From positions 629,773,240 to 629,837,239 of the forward strand of contig NC_081415.1 in the NCBI RefSeq assembly GCF_030272615.1: a stretch of DNA of 64,000 nt, in the 5' to 3' direction. The notes beneath the pieces were generated by a model. It saw nothing but the letters and a program-made list of their open reading frames with translations, had not been told where the DNA came from and did no database searches. This DNA comes from Cryptomeria japonica. Taxonomy: Eukaryota > Streptophyta > Pinopsida > Cupressales > Cupressaceae. Of this stretch, positions 1 through 12,889 are shown one piece after another. Every line of letters starts with the position of its first letter. Within the stretch, counting starts at the first letter, position 1. A program made the position numbers and the translations under genes.

Positions 1-1161
1 CCACATATCATTATTGTGTGCTCTCATTCCCTTTTTCCTTGCCTATATAAGAAGGCTCATGTACATTGTATGGTGATCCAATTATTTGCATTTTTTATGA
101 GAAAACAGTTTGTTCTTGTCACATATTATATATCTCTTGTTTTTGTGCTTTCCATTGCCTCTAGATCTTGGGTGGCTACCATCATAGTCAATTCTTACAA
201 TTATTAATAATAAATAACTGATAATCATTTAATATTAATATATAATATGTATGATTCTATAATGTTTATTATAAATAGATATTAATTTATAATCTTTTCA
301 AAATAAAATATAATTGTAATCAAGATTTTGTTGAATATTTTTAGTATGAATTTAGCAAGTTACTAAATTTAAGATTTTTACATATATTACTAACTTATGG
401 TTGTATTTAATTTTATATATCGAATATTTTTCCTAACACATCAAATGAAAGGCATTAAAATGACCAAACAGTCGAAAAAAATCATATAACAGATAAGGGT
501 GACCTTCAAATTTCAGACATAAGGCGTGGGTGCAAGACACATGGGCATGGATGCAAGACACGTGTGCGTATCTCCTACACTTAATCTAGATCTTAGAATC
601 GAAATATACAATAATATAGTTCTACTTCTCAGCATAGCAGGTTTGACTTTATTGTATTTGTTCTAAACTTGAACCTATATGTACTTCGAAATGTGATTAT
701 TCCCACTTACTTTTTTTATAAATATATATATAATATTAATTGGATAATTCTTCATTCAATCTTGTTTATATTTGAACACGATTCCTTTTACCTCTATTTA
801 GATTTTATATGGAGTTCATGTTATTGTCATCTACAGTCGTTAGATCTGTGTGAGTAAATTATTCTAGAAATGATGTCTTCTTCACTATAAATTGAGCTTG
901 GGTAACGTTACATCTAATCTTGTGTGAATGGGCATAAAACAAAGAAATCTTTCTTTGATAAGAGTCAAAAAGGCCGGCAGTCACATTTAAGCAGAAACAA
1001 TGACCGCCCAACATTACAGTCAAACAAAACATAAAAGCAGCCGACTTCAAGGCAAAAGACAATCGTTTCTGTCATTATACCATACCCATTTGGTATTTGA
1101 CTTGGAAGTTCCGTTCACAAAAGGGTTTTCCAGTTTGTTTAGAAGAGACTACAAAGATAAT
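1..1161. other. AT-rich sequence without a gene
   Basis: AT-rich DNA with only short chance ORFs. I see no domain, RNA gene or clear repeat pair. Confidence 0.5.
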
Positions 1162-1544
1162 AATGGAGGTTGACAAATCAAAGGGAGAAAAAACTACCCA
1201 ACATGATAAGGGATGAGGCTGAGATCGTGTCTTGGGTGAATTTGGTGGAAAGGATCGATGTATTAAGAAAACGTGATCTTAAATACACAAGTGAAAACAT
1301 TGGGTGTGTGATACAAAAGAAGGGTATCACACTGAAAATATTACATAACGAACTCAAGACTAAGATTACATCAATTGCAGCCTCTATGACCGATAAATAT
1401 GAATTCAAAACTAAAATGAATCTATTTCATCTTCTTCATAACATATTTCTTCACTATGATTCTATCTCTTCAAGCCTGAAACCGTCAATAGAAAACTTTG
1501 TCGAAACTCAACCATGGATTCTAAAATCCATTTGCTGCTATTAA
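1162..1544 (+). pseudogene. Unrecognised short ORF, possibly a gene fragment
   Basis: An open frame from 1170 gives 124 residues, mostly charged and probably helical (it contains DEAEIVSWVNLVERIDVL). I do not recognise the family. An upstream ATG at 1162 opens another frame whose first codons (MEVDKSKGEK) look more natural and then stop. A one-base frameshift near 1205-1212 would join them, so this may be the first exon of a broken gene. There is no transmembrane segment and no known catalytic motif. It stops at TAA 1542-1544. It could also be a chance ORF. Confidence 0.3.
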
Positions 1545-3779
1545 TACTTCTTCAATCTGAAAACCATGTCTTTTCAATCTCCTACCAAAGAGCTATGCCC
1601 AAGAACCTATTCCCCAAATGTTGAAAGTGACAAGCTAAAATTGTCAAATTAGAATAACCTACCTTAACTTGCTATAAATCTGATTTTCCCTCCTCAAGAT
1701 GCTACGCCCTAAGATGGGACAAGGTTTCAAACTCAAAATAGAATATGTATCTAATGTTTCAAATGCATTTTCAAACCCCCACACCAAAAATTGCCAAAGT
1801 TGTGAGCCAACTGGACTCCCACAATCCCACTCCTCACAAATAAGGGATCTAGTTAGATAACATGGTCAATTGAACTTGGGCACCCAGATTTTGAATTCCT
1901 ATTTTTTAGGAGCATTAAATGACTTGGCACTACTTACCACTCCCAAAATCCCATGCCCAAGCTTGCCAATTTGAAATTTCAAACATCAAAATTTCCCTCT
2001 TACACTTTCTCCACAACAAAAATGCTATAACATTAATAGGTGACCAATATATTAAATGAATTTTTTGGCCTAAATGTTACAATCTATTCCCCTACAACAT
2101 AAATTACCAAACTTAGAAAAAAAATAAATTAAAATACTCTTTTTGGTTGATAAGGATTGCCATTGATCATGGATGTTCCTACACCAATGTGCACACTAAT
2201 AGATAATGGTTATATTCTAGAATTGTCAACATTGAAAGTGAGCAATTTGAATTTTAAAATTATAAGACTAAGTTATGTGTAAGTTTGTCTTAATAATAGA
2301 AGCATATTTATAATCTAGCTTATTAAGAAAAAACTTGGAAAATTGGGCCAATACTAATTTAAAGTATAAGATTTAACAAGATAAAATAATAAATTTAGGA
2401 TTAAGATTAGTGAGTACATCAAAAAGTAAAATAAAATAATAAAACTATACATTTATAATATCCACACAAAATGTAAAATACGTATTTTTAATATATATAA
2501 TTATAAAGCCCATACAATAAATGCAATTTTCAAATTCCTATCTTCTTAAATATGAAGCATGTTTGTAACTTCTACTTCTAAATTTCTTCATTATACTAAT
2601 CTTGAGCATTTTTAGCTTGTAATGAACATTAAGTATCTTTGGAATTTCCTTTGAGACAATTCTAGTAGTAAAAGGACTTTAAAAAAATTGTCTTGCATTA
2701 GTGTTTCCTTTCAACGATTTAACATATGCTCGTTTTTCTTTATTATTTGTGATCAAATAATCACAACAAAATAGTTTTGGTTGATTTTTTAAGATCTTAA
2801 ATTCTTTCATAGACTTATGGAAATCATAACATTTTCTATTTTTTAAAATAGTTTCAATAACAACAAGTTCAATTCATAACTTAATAGTATTTATTTTTTC
2901 ATTCTGTGACATTATTTCCGATTTGAAAAACACTTGGAGAGTTCTTGAAATTCTTAATTGTTCTAAGAAAGGTGGGGGAGCTTTGGTCTCCTTTTTAACA
3001 TTATAACTTTAGAATTTAACCTAAGCAACATGGGGGTCATGGCCTTATGACATGTTATCCTAATGCAATGGCATTTTGCCCTGCCCCTACTTTGCTTATT
3101 GTCAATATATGATAGATCAATTTTCAATTGAGGATGAAGATATTATCTCTAATGGGATAGAGAATACGCAATCCTTAACTATTTGTTATGTTTATGATTC
3201 AAAGTGTTAGTTTGTAGTTACTTCATATTGTTGTTAATTTAATAATGTATGGTGTATGTTGGGTTGTTAGTCATTGGTTCTTACAAGAAAATTGATTGTA
3301 AAAGTTAAGAAGTGAAATCTTTATAAAGGTCAATGAATAATGTAAACAATATTGAAAAAACTCAAACATGGTATGTTTTTTGTGAACATTTATTATTTAC
3401 AATATAAATTTTTATTTTGTTTTTATGTTTGACCATAGAGGTCACAACATTTTCATACAATAATTTCATGTTTTTGTCACTACTTGAGTCTTGTATATAA
3501 ATTCTCCACATTGCCCTGTCTCAAGAATAAGACCAAAAAATATTTAAATCAATTGTGAGGCTTACATGAGCTTGAGCATTCATTAATACCTTCTTTTTTG
3601 CAGCCTAAATTTTGTGGGATCTTCAAACTTGTGATATTCTTAGACAATAATTTTGTCAATAAAGAAAGATGGAATCTAAGTGCGATTTTATGGTAAGATT
3701 GAAATTTATGCGAATTTCTCTAATATGCATGCTAATCTCTTAAAACAATATTATATTTCTATCATTCCAAATTTTCCTC
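1545..3779. other. AT-rich intergenic sequence
   Basis: No ORF of note and no LTR pair that I can see. Composition is strongly AT-biased with many short A or T runs. Confidence 0.45.
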
Positions 3780-4241
3780 CTAACTATATCAAACATATTC
3801 AATAAACTAATAAATTAAAGAAAGCATAACAAGATCTACAACAATCATTCTCCAAGCTAAAATAACTAATGCAACATAATATAAAGCTACAACTAATGAT
3901 AATACTTCTACACTACAAATATCATATTACATTTATATCAAAGCAAGAATGTTTACAAATTATCTACTATATCTCATATTACCTTAGATCTTGAGATTGT
4001 TTCCAAATCTTTCCTATCTCCCAAAACTATCCTCCAAAAATGCTAGACCATTTCTATCTTCTTTTTATTAGCAATGCAGTGCACAAATAAATAAAAACCC
4101 CATATAAAAAATTTGGCAAGTCCCCAACTAAACTACAACAACAATTTTGAACTCGATAAAGGTAAGCCACCACAAATATCTTCATAAAATATCTAAATGA
4201 ATTTCACTAAAGAGAAGTGGAATGTAATCATTAAAAGGGTA
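3780..4241 (-). repeat. 3' LTR of the decayed gypsy element
   Basis: It aligns by eye with 9250-9702. Shared blocks include GCAACAT(A/T)AT, GTTTACAAATTATCTACT, CCTATCTCCCAAAA, AAAAACCCCATA, AAATATCTAAATGA and CATTAAAAGG. Divergence is high, with many indels. The left boundary is uncertain. Confidence 0.6.
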
Positions 4242-4369
4242 TTATCATCCTCCCCATAATTTCAATAACTTGAAACTCCTAGTTCAAAGAACTCAAAAAA
4301 TCAATTTATAAGGCCTAACTTTCCATCATGTCAACTTCTTATTTTCTTACATAATTTTATCCTCTACTT

Positions 4370-4940
4370 CTATCCTTTTGTTGGACCATATATCATCCTC
4401 CTCAACCAGATTATTCTTTTTTCTATTTTCTTGAGCTTCAATAGTTCTCCTCCACCTAAATCCATTGTGGCTCTTCTCATCACTTGTCCAATCTTTTGTC
4501 TAGCGACTACATATAAACTATTAAACACATAAATCATCAAAAAAAAAATCAAGTAAAAGGAATAGAATATGTCCATTGGTTCTTCATCCTTTACATTATG
4601 CTATTTAAGCATACTTTCCAATTTCTTGTTTGCAACTACCATCATTTCATGGCCTGTTACTTTATCACAAACTATTAAGAGTCCATTTTCCTCTTCATCT
4701 ATTTTTTCTATCATATTAGCTTATTGCATACTCACAATATCGAACCCTTCACATTAATTCTTCATAAAATCATCCTATTTTTCAAGGCTTTCTTCTCCAA
4801 CATCAAATATGGGGCTTCTAAATATCTCCTTTAATATTTCTACTTCAAATTTAATGTGGATTTCTTCCACAACCATTGCACCTTGGGTTACCTCTAGTGA
4901 TAGGTTGAATTCCTCTTCATTGCAATTTTTAAAATATTAT
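4370..4940 (-). pseudogene. Coding-like relic inside the decayed gypsy element
   Basis: The minus strand reads as hydrophilic protein-like sequence between stops, for example ANMIEKIDEEENGLLIV and CDKVTGHEMMVVANKKLE. I cannot assign it to a known retroelement domain. It lies between the left LTR and the protease relic, where pol would be expected, but shows no RT motif. Confidence 0.3.
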
Positions 4941-5357
4941 CCGCTCCCATTATAAGAATCAATATTATTCCTTTCTTTAAGATACTTGATGCAAACACCT
5001 ATGTGGTTGCAAGGAAAAATACTCTATTCTAACAAATAAAGAACAAAGTTACAACAAGTAATTAATAACAAATTAAACTAGATAATAAAATAATTAAGAT
5101 AACAATAGCCACATTAAATCCTTTTTATTATTAACTTGAACAGGATTACAACAACAAATTCAAAATTGAAAAAGAAACTTGTTCTACAACTTGAATACCA
5201 TGCAAAGAATGAAACTTTATTCTAGCACTTGAAGAACATGCAAAAAATATTCTACTTTTTTTTACTCACTCCCCTACACTCGAACTCTGCATATTAAAAA
5301 AGAAGAAGAAATAGTAAAAGAACTCAATACACAACAATTACCACTCAACTTCTAAAG

Positions 5358-6621
5358 ATAGGTGTAGCGTCCTAAAATTGCGACACTTGCAATTTCGACT
5401 GCATTTCGGTCTTCACGATGGCGACGCAACACGCAACCTGAATGGAGACCCCGAAACCTGATTATGACACCAAAAACTGCATTTTCTTGCACCCTGGCCT
5501 GAACCTCCTTTGCACCCTGCTGTCCCGGGAGGTGGGACCAGAGCGCCCAGCGCCCTGGTCCCCAGGACCATGGCGCCCAGCGCCCTGGTCCCTGGGTCCT
5601 ATTTTGGCCCCGGTCTCTTTTGGACTTCGGGTCTTTATGTTTGCAAATTGGAAAACTAACTTTCCTGGTCGGCCTAAGGTCGGGAAAATAAGTCTATTAA
5701 CCCTAAATTGGCAAGTATATAAACTACATTTGCCTCTCCCATTGAGGGAAGGAGGACGGATGATGGAAAAAGCGTGGAAACTATACTCAAGCATTCAAGC
5801 ATTCAAGCATTCAAGCATTCCTTCAAGCAATTGATCATTCTAAGTCTCCATTCAAGGCTAAGTGTTGCATTCAAGACAAGGATTCAACCATTGAAGAGGA
5901 GATCACATACTACATGCTACATACAACATACAACATACAACAAACAACAACATCTATACCTTCGCACATAAGGATACAAACATCCTTACAACAAGGTATT
6001 AGTACTTGTTTTACATTACATTTACAGCAATTTCTCATTTCTTGGTTAATTCCAAAATCGGGGTTTGACCTAAAGGCAAACCCCTAATCCCTAACCCCCC
6101 AATCGTCTTCGCTTTTCTGTGTGTAGGTTGCAGGTACGCGGCTGAAATTGAAGATCTGGAATCCTTGTGCAGAGACGAACAGATCCCCCTTCATTTCGTG
6201 GATTTTTCGGAGGACCGTGTGCACGCCGGGCGCCATCGTCCCGTCAACTTTTGCTCAAATTTGCAGGACAGTGCCGTATCGACATTTTACTACTAATTCC
6301 AGGTCCGCAGCTTCATCCTATATCCCTATCTCAGTTTATAAGCGAATCTTTGTCACTTTCTATGCATTCCTAGCTTAATTCTTCTATCAACATTCTTTAC
6401 AAAAGAGGGTAGCCTTGCTTTCTTAACCCTTGAAACACATTTAGCATCCAATCTTGCATTGTGTGGGATTGGATCTTGTGGGTTTCAACCCCTCTTTTGA
6501 ATGTAAAGTCTCTCCCTTAAGTGAAAACCATCAACCCTAGTGAACCTCCCTTCTCTCTCCTTGGAGTTGGAAGAGGGGAGAGCAACTAGGGTTCGATCGC
6601 GATTTTCTGCTTTACAATAGG
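5358..6621. mobile_element. Solo LTR with perfect 5-bp target duplications
   Basis: A 1254-bp block (5363-6616) starts TGTAGCGTCC, ends CTTTACA and is flanked on both sides by ATAGG (5358-5362 and 6617-6621). TG...CA ends plus a matching duplication and no internal genes indicate a solo LTR left by recombination between the two LTRs of a full element. It is GC-richer than its surroundings. It contains a doubled GCGCCCAGCGCCCTGGTCC unit (about 5550-5590), a TATATAAA box (~5716) and four copies of CAAGCATT (5788-5819). It lies inside the decayed gypsy element. Its lineage is not determinable from the LTR alone. Confidence 0.88.
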
Positions 6622-7379
6622 TAAGCCCCAAAAATGTAGATAGAAGACTAATGGGAGGAGGTAGCCATAAATAGGTGGTTACATCATCCTTCCCATCTCT
6701 TAAGAGTTATGAACCTCTAGGTTTAGGTGAACCTAATTTGGTAAACTTCATCTTGAAATTGTCCCTACGAACACCTTCAAGCAGTTTTGTCTCGAAAGTA
6801 TTTTCTCTTGATTTCTTAGCTTGATCTAAAACGTAATCTATTCTTTTGACTCTTTTACTATCAAGTTAGGAGGAGAGTATTGTTTATCCCATCACCAATT
6901 TAGGCTTGCAAAACCATCTCTAGTTAGTTATTCAAACTTGACAAAACAATCTCTACTATTGCTACCCACAAAATTGAAACTCCTTGCATTGACCCAATAA
7001 TGATTAGTATCATTGCTCTTAGATTGAGTTAGGCTATCACTTTTGACATAGCTCTTGATAACATTTTGAATAATTTTTAAGATCTTTCTCACACTCCCAC
7101 AATTCATTATTCCTCTAACTCAAATGAGATTTCTTTATTAAACATTCCAAGTTTCCTTCAAATGAAGGTCATAGTAAACTCAAACCTCAACATCTATCTC
7201 TTGAGCAGCACCTTTAACCTTGCTAGTTGAATCTCATTACAACTCCATTTCTTTTTCATCAATTTTATGTTATACTACATTCTTCAAGTTGTTGTCACTC
7301 TAAGATTTTAGGCTCAAGTCTTTCTTCAAATAGAATGGATGAAGCCACCATTATTGGATCTTCTTCCTCTTTCAACAAT

Positions 7380-7700
7380 GTTATGAGATTTCTCCTTCAT
7401 GTTGTATCTGATAGGTGTTTTGCTAGCCATGATGGATTACTTTATACTCATATTGATAGGGTCTTCCCAATAGCAAATGGCTTGCCTCAATTGGCACCAT
7501 GTCACATAACACTTCCCCACATAAGGACTGATTTTGTAAGAAAACAAGACAAAAATTATCTACAAGTACACTATGATCCTTATTCAACAAGAAAATCTTT
7601 TAAAGTTTAAATTTTGGAATGTAAGTTGTAATTTGTTAACCATTTTTACACTCACCAAATTGCTAATAGACCCACCATCTACTATCACCTTACAAACTTC
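7380..7700 (-). pseudogene. Gypsy aspartic protease relic
   Basis: Reading leftward, the minus strand gives CKVIVDGGSISNLVSVKMV, matching the gypsy protease active-site block (family form D-[ST]-G-[AS]; here DGGS). After one frameshift near 7600 it continues with VLCDMVPIEASHLLLGRPY, the conserved second protease block (LLGRP). This is the arrangement seen in chromovirus-type Ty3/gypsy gag-pol. At least one in-frame stop follows. No functional protein is possible. Confidence 0.8.
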
Positions 7701-7719
7701 AACATTACACTTGCATTTT

Positions 7720-8760
7720 GTTTGGAAGGCATGTTTGGTGTGGAGCCTGATCAGTCTCCTAGTGGGAGATTGTTGGTATGTAGCGACTGATCATGCAAGT
7801 ATTGTACACTCGTAATGTATCCTCACTAGGATTTGGGGTCAAGTTGGGCCTTGAGTGGGGGTTTGGGGGCACAGCCTTGAGGAAAACAATTTGCCATTTT
7901 TTTGTTGTTGAAAAACTGACATTGAAAAAAAACCTAAAAAGGCTGACTTTGTATGTTGCCCTAAAAATTGCATGTTATAAGCGACTTGAATGTAAAGGGC
8001 ATTGTAATTGCATTGTTGTATTGTTTTATTGGATAATAAGAAAAGGTTGGATGGTTGTGTTCTATGGATGTAGCCCATCTTGGGTAAACCATGTTAAATC
8101 TCTATGTTATTTGTGTTGTGTATGATTCTCCATTTTTGTGTATTCAAAAATGCATAAAATTGTAATTTGTATTTGCTTTAGATCTGCAAAAACTCCTAAC
8201 AAGACAATCTTTATCTTCCAAACAACTTCAAGAGCTTCTTTGTTCACAAATATCAAGGTTCTTTCCAACATCAAGTTCTCTCTCATCTATGCTTCAACTT
8301 TCACTATCAAAGGTTTTTCTTCTTTGTGGGTTACCATCACCCTTTTGGGGTATTAAAGACAATATATGACCTTTTGGGCTTTGTTACAAATGGATTATCT
8401 CAAGGGGTTCCAATCTGTAAAATTTTGTCATCCTTGTCCCCTTCCTCCAAATCCTCCATTTCATTTTCTCATTATTGCATCATAGCTCTTTACTCATGGA
8501 AAACTCTAAGGAGACTTCTTTTCCTTTGTTCTAGTTGATATTACCTCTTTTACTCATCATTTTTCTTTCATCCACCTTTAAGGCACAGTCTTCGACCTCA
8601 TCCACAATAGGCACTTTCACCAAAGCGACCTCATCATGAAGGTGAAACTTAAGGCCAATGAGATATCTAGCTACAACTTGCTCTTCACTTTCCTATCTCT
8701 ATCCACATTTGAAGCCTTGTGCATTGTTCAATATAAGCCTATAGAAACTTATCTCTTTAT
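7720..8760 (-). pseudogene. Probable gag relic upstream of the protease
   Basis: This segment sits where gag should be for a minus-strand element, between the protease relic and the right LTR. The minus strand near 8380 reads CNKAQKGHILSLIP, which resembles a decayed CCHC zinc knuckle with one cysteine lost. The rest is broken by stops and cannot be matched to a family by eye. Confidence 0.4.
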
Positions 8761-9249
8761 TTAAGTTCTAATTTTTTAAAATAATTCATTCCAATATTCA
8801 AAAGACAAGAATCAAGCTCTTAGATGTTTTAAAAGCTTAAGCTATAGTGTAACTTCACTTTTCCTTGTCTTCTTCTTTAACTCTAAGTATTCTCCCACCA
8901 CAGAGTTGCATTTAACTTCAATTTTGATTCTACAATTTTCACTTTTCTAAGAACATCCATATTAATGTCTTCCATCTTGAAATAATTTTTCGAGCTTTGT
9001 TGCTATAGGTTACTTGAAATGGAAATCAACAAATAAAACAACTATATAATTGATCTTTACTTTATACATCCATGGCCACAACCACAACTCTCGTCCAAGT
9101 CATCTATAATTTTTTATCTTAATAATAGTTATTTAGTTGTCCCACAACTCTCTACTCCTGATATCTATAGATACTTTAATATCAAAATTAATACAAACTT
9201 CTATTACTACCATTCAATAGTCTTCTCTAGAAATTATATGAAGTACACC

Positions 9250-9702
9250 CTCAATAATTTGAAAAAAAAGGGCATGAAAAGATCTATAACACTAATTAAA
9301 ATATTTTCCAACCAAAAAAATGAATGCAACATTATGTAAAAGTACAACTAAAGATAATACTTCCACATAGTATAAATCATGTTATTTTAATATTAGGAAA
9401 AAAAAAAAAAAGTTTACAAATTATCTACTCTATCTCATTTTACATCAATCCAAATTTATTTGTACTATTTGTAGATCTTTCCTATCTCCCAAAAACTCTT
9501 TAAAAATTCCTTAAAAACCATTCCTCCAAAAGATCTTTTTCGCTTGCAAATATATAAAAACCCCATACCAAAAATGGACAAACCCCTACTAAATGACTAA
9601 GACATTTACAAATTCATAAAAGGCAACCACCACCAATATTTTCCTAAAATATCTAAATGACTTGAAACTCTCAAGAGCTGAGACTGTGTCATTAAAAGGA
9701 CA
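9250..9702 (-). repeat. 5' LTR of the decayed gypsy element
   Basis: Partner of 3780-4241. In element orientation it begins TGTCCTTTTAATGAC at 9702. A weak tRNA-Met-like PBS (plus strand GAGCTTTGTTGCTATAGG near 8991-9008) would imply a longer LTR starting near 9010, but that extra part has no match at the left. Confidence 0.55.
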
Positions 9703-10377
9703 CTTAGGGAAGAGGAATCGGAAGAGGAACTAGTAATTAAGCATCATAATTTTGGGCTTCTCAAAATTCTACATGGAAATTTCGAATCACTCCCAATTTT
9801 TACAGCAGCTGAGGGCCATATCAGCATGCTTTTTTGCTAAGGTGTCCAAAACAACCCAAATAAAAAGTGAGACCAATACTTGTGTAGTGATGGCCATCAA
9901 ACAATTTTAGTGCTCAGGGATACATTTCATTCAATTATGGTAGTAAAAAATATTGGACATTAAATCAACAAATATGAACATTTAATCAACAAATGCTATC
10001 ACAGCCTATCATAAATTTAAGTAACAACCATTCAAAGAAATATTCCACAAATGCACACACTTTTACATTCAAGTAAAAAACAAAAGTCTAGTCTGACAGA
10101 ATAATCACTTCTGATCTGTTTCACTCACACAATTTTGCAAACAGAAAACAAGATGAGCACATTTCATCAGCATTCCTCGGAGAAATCATAACAGGAAATA
10201 GACAACTTTAACAAGGAGGAAAATCAGAACTTGGTAACGGATTCACAATAAAGTACTGAGTAGACCTAATCAGTTTAAACCAAAGCTTGCATTACAATTA
10301 CTTTCATGATTTAGTAAATTGCGTTGAATGCGTGATATCCATTGCTACACTCCTCTGTAAGGAGAATTTCTCTGCAA
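9703..10377. other. 3' flank and UTR of the UNC93-like gene
   Basis: Non-coding, AT-rich. It would hold the 3' UTR of the minus-strand transporter gene. I could not pick a convincing polyadenylation signal. Confidence 0.45.
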
Positions 10378-11763
10378 CTACACTTGCATGCTGTCCTTTG
10401 CTGTTCCATTTTCTTTATCCCCACCCCCTTCAAGATCAGTTGCATCAGTCGTTTTGTCATGCACAGCCAAGGCAACAAGAATAAGTAGAAGGGGATAGCT
10501 GATGGAGGTAAGACACCAGTTGATTACTAGTTCTGCTGTTGGAGAAGTATTGTGTGCATCAGCCTGCCAAGCAACAGCTGCTCCTGCACTCTGCACACCT
10601 TTGTAGAATCCACTGTACCTACTTAGGGTTTGGGAGTCATCAGCAAGAGCTCCAATCATCCAATAGACCAAAGTTTGGAAGATAGCATCCAGAAGACCAT
10701 AGGAGAAGTAGAGGACAAATGGGCCTGCATAAGAGGCCCCAGAGTCCTTGAAATCCAGATTAGGTTCTTCCCCATTGTATTTCAGCTGATTGGCAAGCCC
10801 TCCACCCCATATGGCAGTCCCAAGCAAGGCAACAGTACACACACCTATATATCCCCTTTTCTTCCTGCTCTGAGAACCATGGTCAAGAATATACCCTATT
10901 CCCACAGATCCCAACATTTGAGCACCCCAGTAAAATATATTGTTGAATCCCTTTGTTCTTACTGTGAAAAGCTTACCATTAACATGATTGAATTGGTAGG
11001 TGTAAAAGAAATTACTAGCCCAAGAAGGAGGAACCAGCAGCAGCATCTTCCAATTCAAAAACAGCTTGAGAACCTCCAGGAATTCAGTTCTGGGATTGGA
11101 ATACTTCATCAGGGTCGCCTTAGTTCCATCATTCCTGACTACTTTGTGGGGTGGAAGCAGGGCCCATGTCAGAAAAGTACCAACAAGCATGAAGCACATG
11201 AATCCAATGTATGTTCCATCATTCACATTCCCTGATTCCTTGTGGTAATTTGATAGAAAGGGGATGAAACCTCCAATCACACCTCCAAGATTGAAAATAC
11301 TCCAAAACAAGGATATGTATTTGCCCTTCTTGTCTTCACTAGGGTATGAAGTCATGATGGCACCTTGGCCTGCCCATAGCAGTCCTGCTCCAATACCCAA
11401 AACCCCCCCTGCAATTATAGCAAATAATTGATGCTGGTGATGATTGTAATAGAGAAATGATCCTGCATAGAGCACATAGGTGGAGCATCCTGCAAACAGG
11501 GTCAGATGAGGCCCTAGCAGGTTGTAAATCCCCCCACCCAGTATGCCAAACACTGCAAATGTTGTGTAAAGAGCAGTATTGGCATTGTTGGCTGCATCTG
11601 CGTTCACCTGTCCTCCACCTCCCATACCTGTGAGAGCATTGAACATGCCAGGACAGCAGAAGCAGATCAAACCAATCAGAATAATCTGAACAACAGGGGA
11701 ATTATAGCGAAACCTTCTACTAGGAACCTCTTCAGATGATTTCCCTTCATCAGACACACCCAT
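10378..11763 (-). CDS. UNC93-like major facilitator superfamily protein
   Basis: A 461-residue integral membrane protein of the UNC-93/MFS family, closest in pattern to plant UNC93-like protein 1. It has a short acidic N-terminus and a first membrane span at about 23-44 with CFCCPGMFNAL. A glycine loop GMGGGGQ (46-52) follows, with about ten more hydrophobic segments and a hydrophilic acidic tail. Plant UNC93-like proteins are membrane proteins, some linked to potassium homeostasis and stress; the substrate here cannot be inferred. The frame is uninterrupted, with no intron. An in-frame ATG at 11916 would add 51 residues. I prefer 11763 (MGVSDEGK) because family members start just before the conserved RRFRYNSP block and the extension is not membrane-like. 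It is the only intact cellular gene seen. Confidence 0.93.
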   Translation of the reverse strand: MGVSDEGKSSEEVPSRRFRYNSPVVQIILIGLICFCCPGMFNALTGMGGGGQVNADAANNANTALYTTFAVFGILGGGIYNLLGPHLTLFAGCSTYVLYAGSFLYYNHHQHQLFAIIAGGVLGIGAGLLWAGQGAIMTSYPSEDKKGKYISLFWSIFNLGGVIGGFIPFLSNYHKESGNVNDGTYIGFMCFMLVGTFLTWALLPPHKVVRNDGTKATLMKYSNPRTEFLEVLKLFLNWKMLLLVPPSWASNFFYTYQFNHVNGKLFTVRTKGFNNIFYWGAQMLGSVGIGYILDHGSQSRKKRGYIGVCTVALLGTAIWGGGLANQLKYNGEEPNLDFKDSGASYAGPFVLYFSYGLLDAIFQTLVYWMIGALADDSQTLSRYSGFYKGVQSAGAAVAWQADAHNTSPTAELVINWCLTSISYPLLLILVALAVHDKTTDATDLEGGGDKENGTAKDSMQV

Positions 11764-12889
11764 GATTGATATCAAATCTTCAGAACACCTAGCTGAAGGA
11801 ACGGATAACAGATTTTCTCTCTCGCTCAGGATTATTGAACAGTCCGATTGCAGAGAAACAAAGGATTCTTCAGCCTCCACTTTTAATTTCATGCAAAAGC
11901 TAGGTTTTCTGAGCAACCCAGTGTAGGCTTTCTGCGGGAATGAGGACCACTAAGCGTTTCCCATTAAAAGGGCTGGAAATTTTCAAAAAACAGAAGAAAA
12001 AACATTAGACACATACCGATTTACGTGATTTCTTTCTAATTTAGTTCAGATATTACCGTAGACTGGTGGCAGAGAGTGACCAATGGAACAGAAGAAAGTT
12101 TAAAATCTAAAACAGTTAAAACTAAGTACCTATTGAATGTCCATATGACTGGAACGGTATTGAAAGAGACTAAAGCTAAAAAGTAGGAAAAAGTTTCATA
12201 AAAAATAGAAAGAAATGCAAGGAAAAGCTCAAACCTGTCAAGCAACCAACTCTATGATATTTGTCAGAAGAAGATTCATAAGAAACCCATTTCAGGATTC
12301 AGTTTGAATATGTAAACCAAATTGCGGAAAGGATGATAGCTGTAATTAAGTGGAATTCCGATCATTAAAAGAAATGGGGATCTCTAATTTCCTGAACAGC
12401 TAAAATGGATTGAGGAGCATAGCAATCTGAGCGGGAATTAATGAATTCCTTAAAACAATTTGTGTAATAATGACTGAATCTTACATATTTTAAGGAGACA
12501 TTTTATCCATTTTGCGTGTAAAGCTGCAAATATATCATGGTCATGCAGATTCCAACCCAGCTTCAAAGATTCTCTCTATATAAAAATCTGGAAGCAAACT
12601 GGCAGTGAACTGGATTTATAAGTCGTCCTCAAATTTCAACGATAGAAAATATTAAAAATGGACAGTAACGTGCATTTTTGTTAGGGTTAGATTGCTTTAA
12701 CAAAGTTAAACATCTGATATACATATATTTAACATCTCTATTAATACTTTGGTTTAATGGTAAAGTTCATGTTGTAGGTATCTAAATGATTAGTTCAAAT
12801 TATTTGATATGATATTATTTTTTTTCAATTTCAAATAAATAAAAATAATTAATTATATTTTAATAAACATTATAATTGTGACGTTTAAT
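11764..12889. other. 5' flank of the UNC93-like gene
   Basis: Presumed 5' UTR and promoter of the minus-strand transporter gene. The minus strand holds a weak TATA-like TTATAAAT near 12612-12620, far enough upstream that a 5' UTR intron would be needed. No other gene is seen. Confidence 0.4.

Larger units (their letters stand above)
3780..9702 (-). mobile_element. Decayed Ty3/gypsy LTR retrotransposon
   Basis: Two diverged direct repeats (about 3780-4241 and 9250-9702) flank a segment carrying a gypsy protease relic on the minus strand. Next to the left repeat, the minus strand reads GGGGAGGATGATAA, a plausible polypurine tract, which agrees with minus orientation. Coding is wrecked by stops and frameshifts. 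No RT or integrase could be found, so pol is deleted or beyond recognition. A solo LTR (5363-6616) was inserted later. Outer edges are approximate and no target duplication was found. Confidence 0.6.

Noticed and set aside
5442-5834. 130-codon plus ORF and its minus counterpart
   Set aside because: Both lie inside the solo LTR; the translation is driven by the GC-rich repeat units.
10630-11235. 201-codon plus-strand ORF
   Set aside because: Antisense shadow of the UNC93-like gene; the minus strand has the conserved membrane protein.
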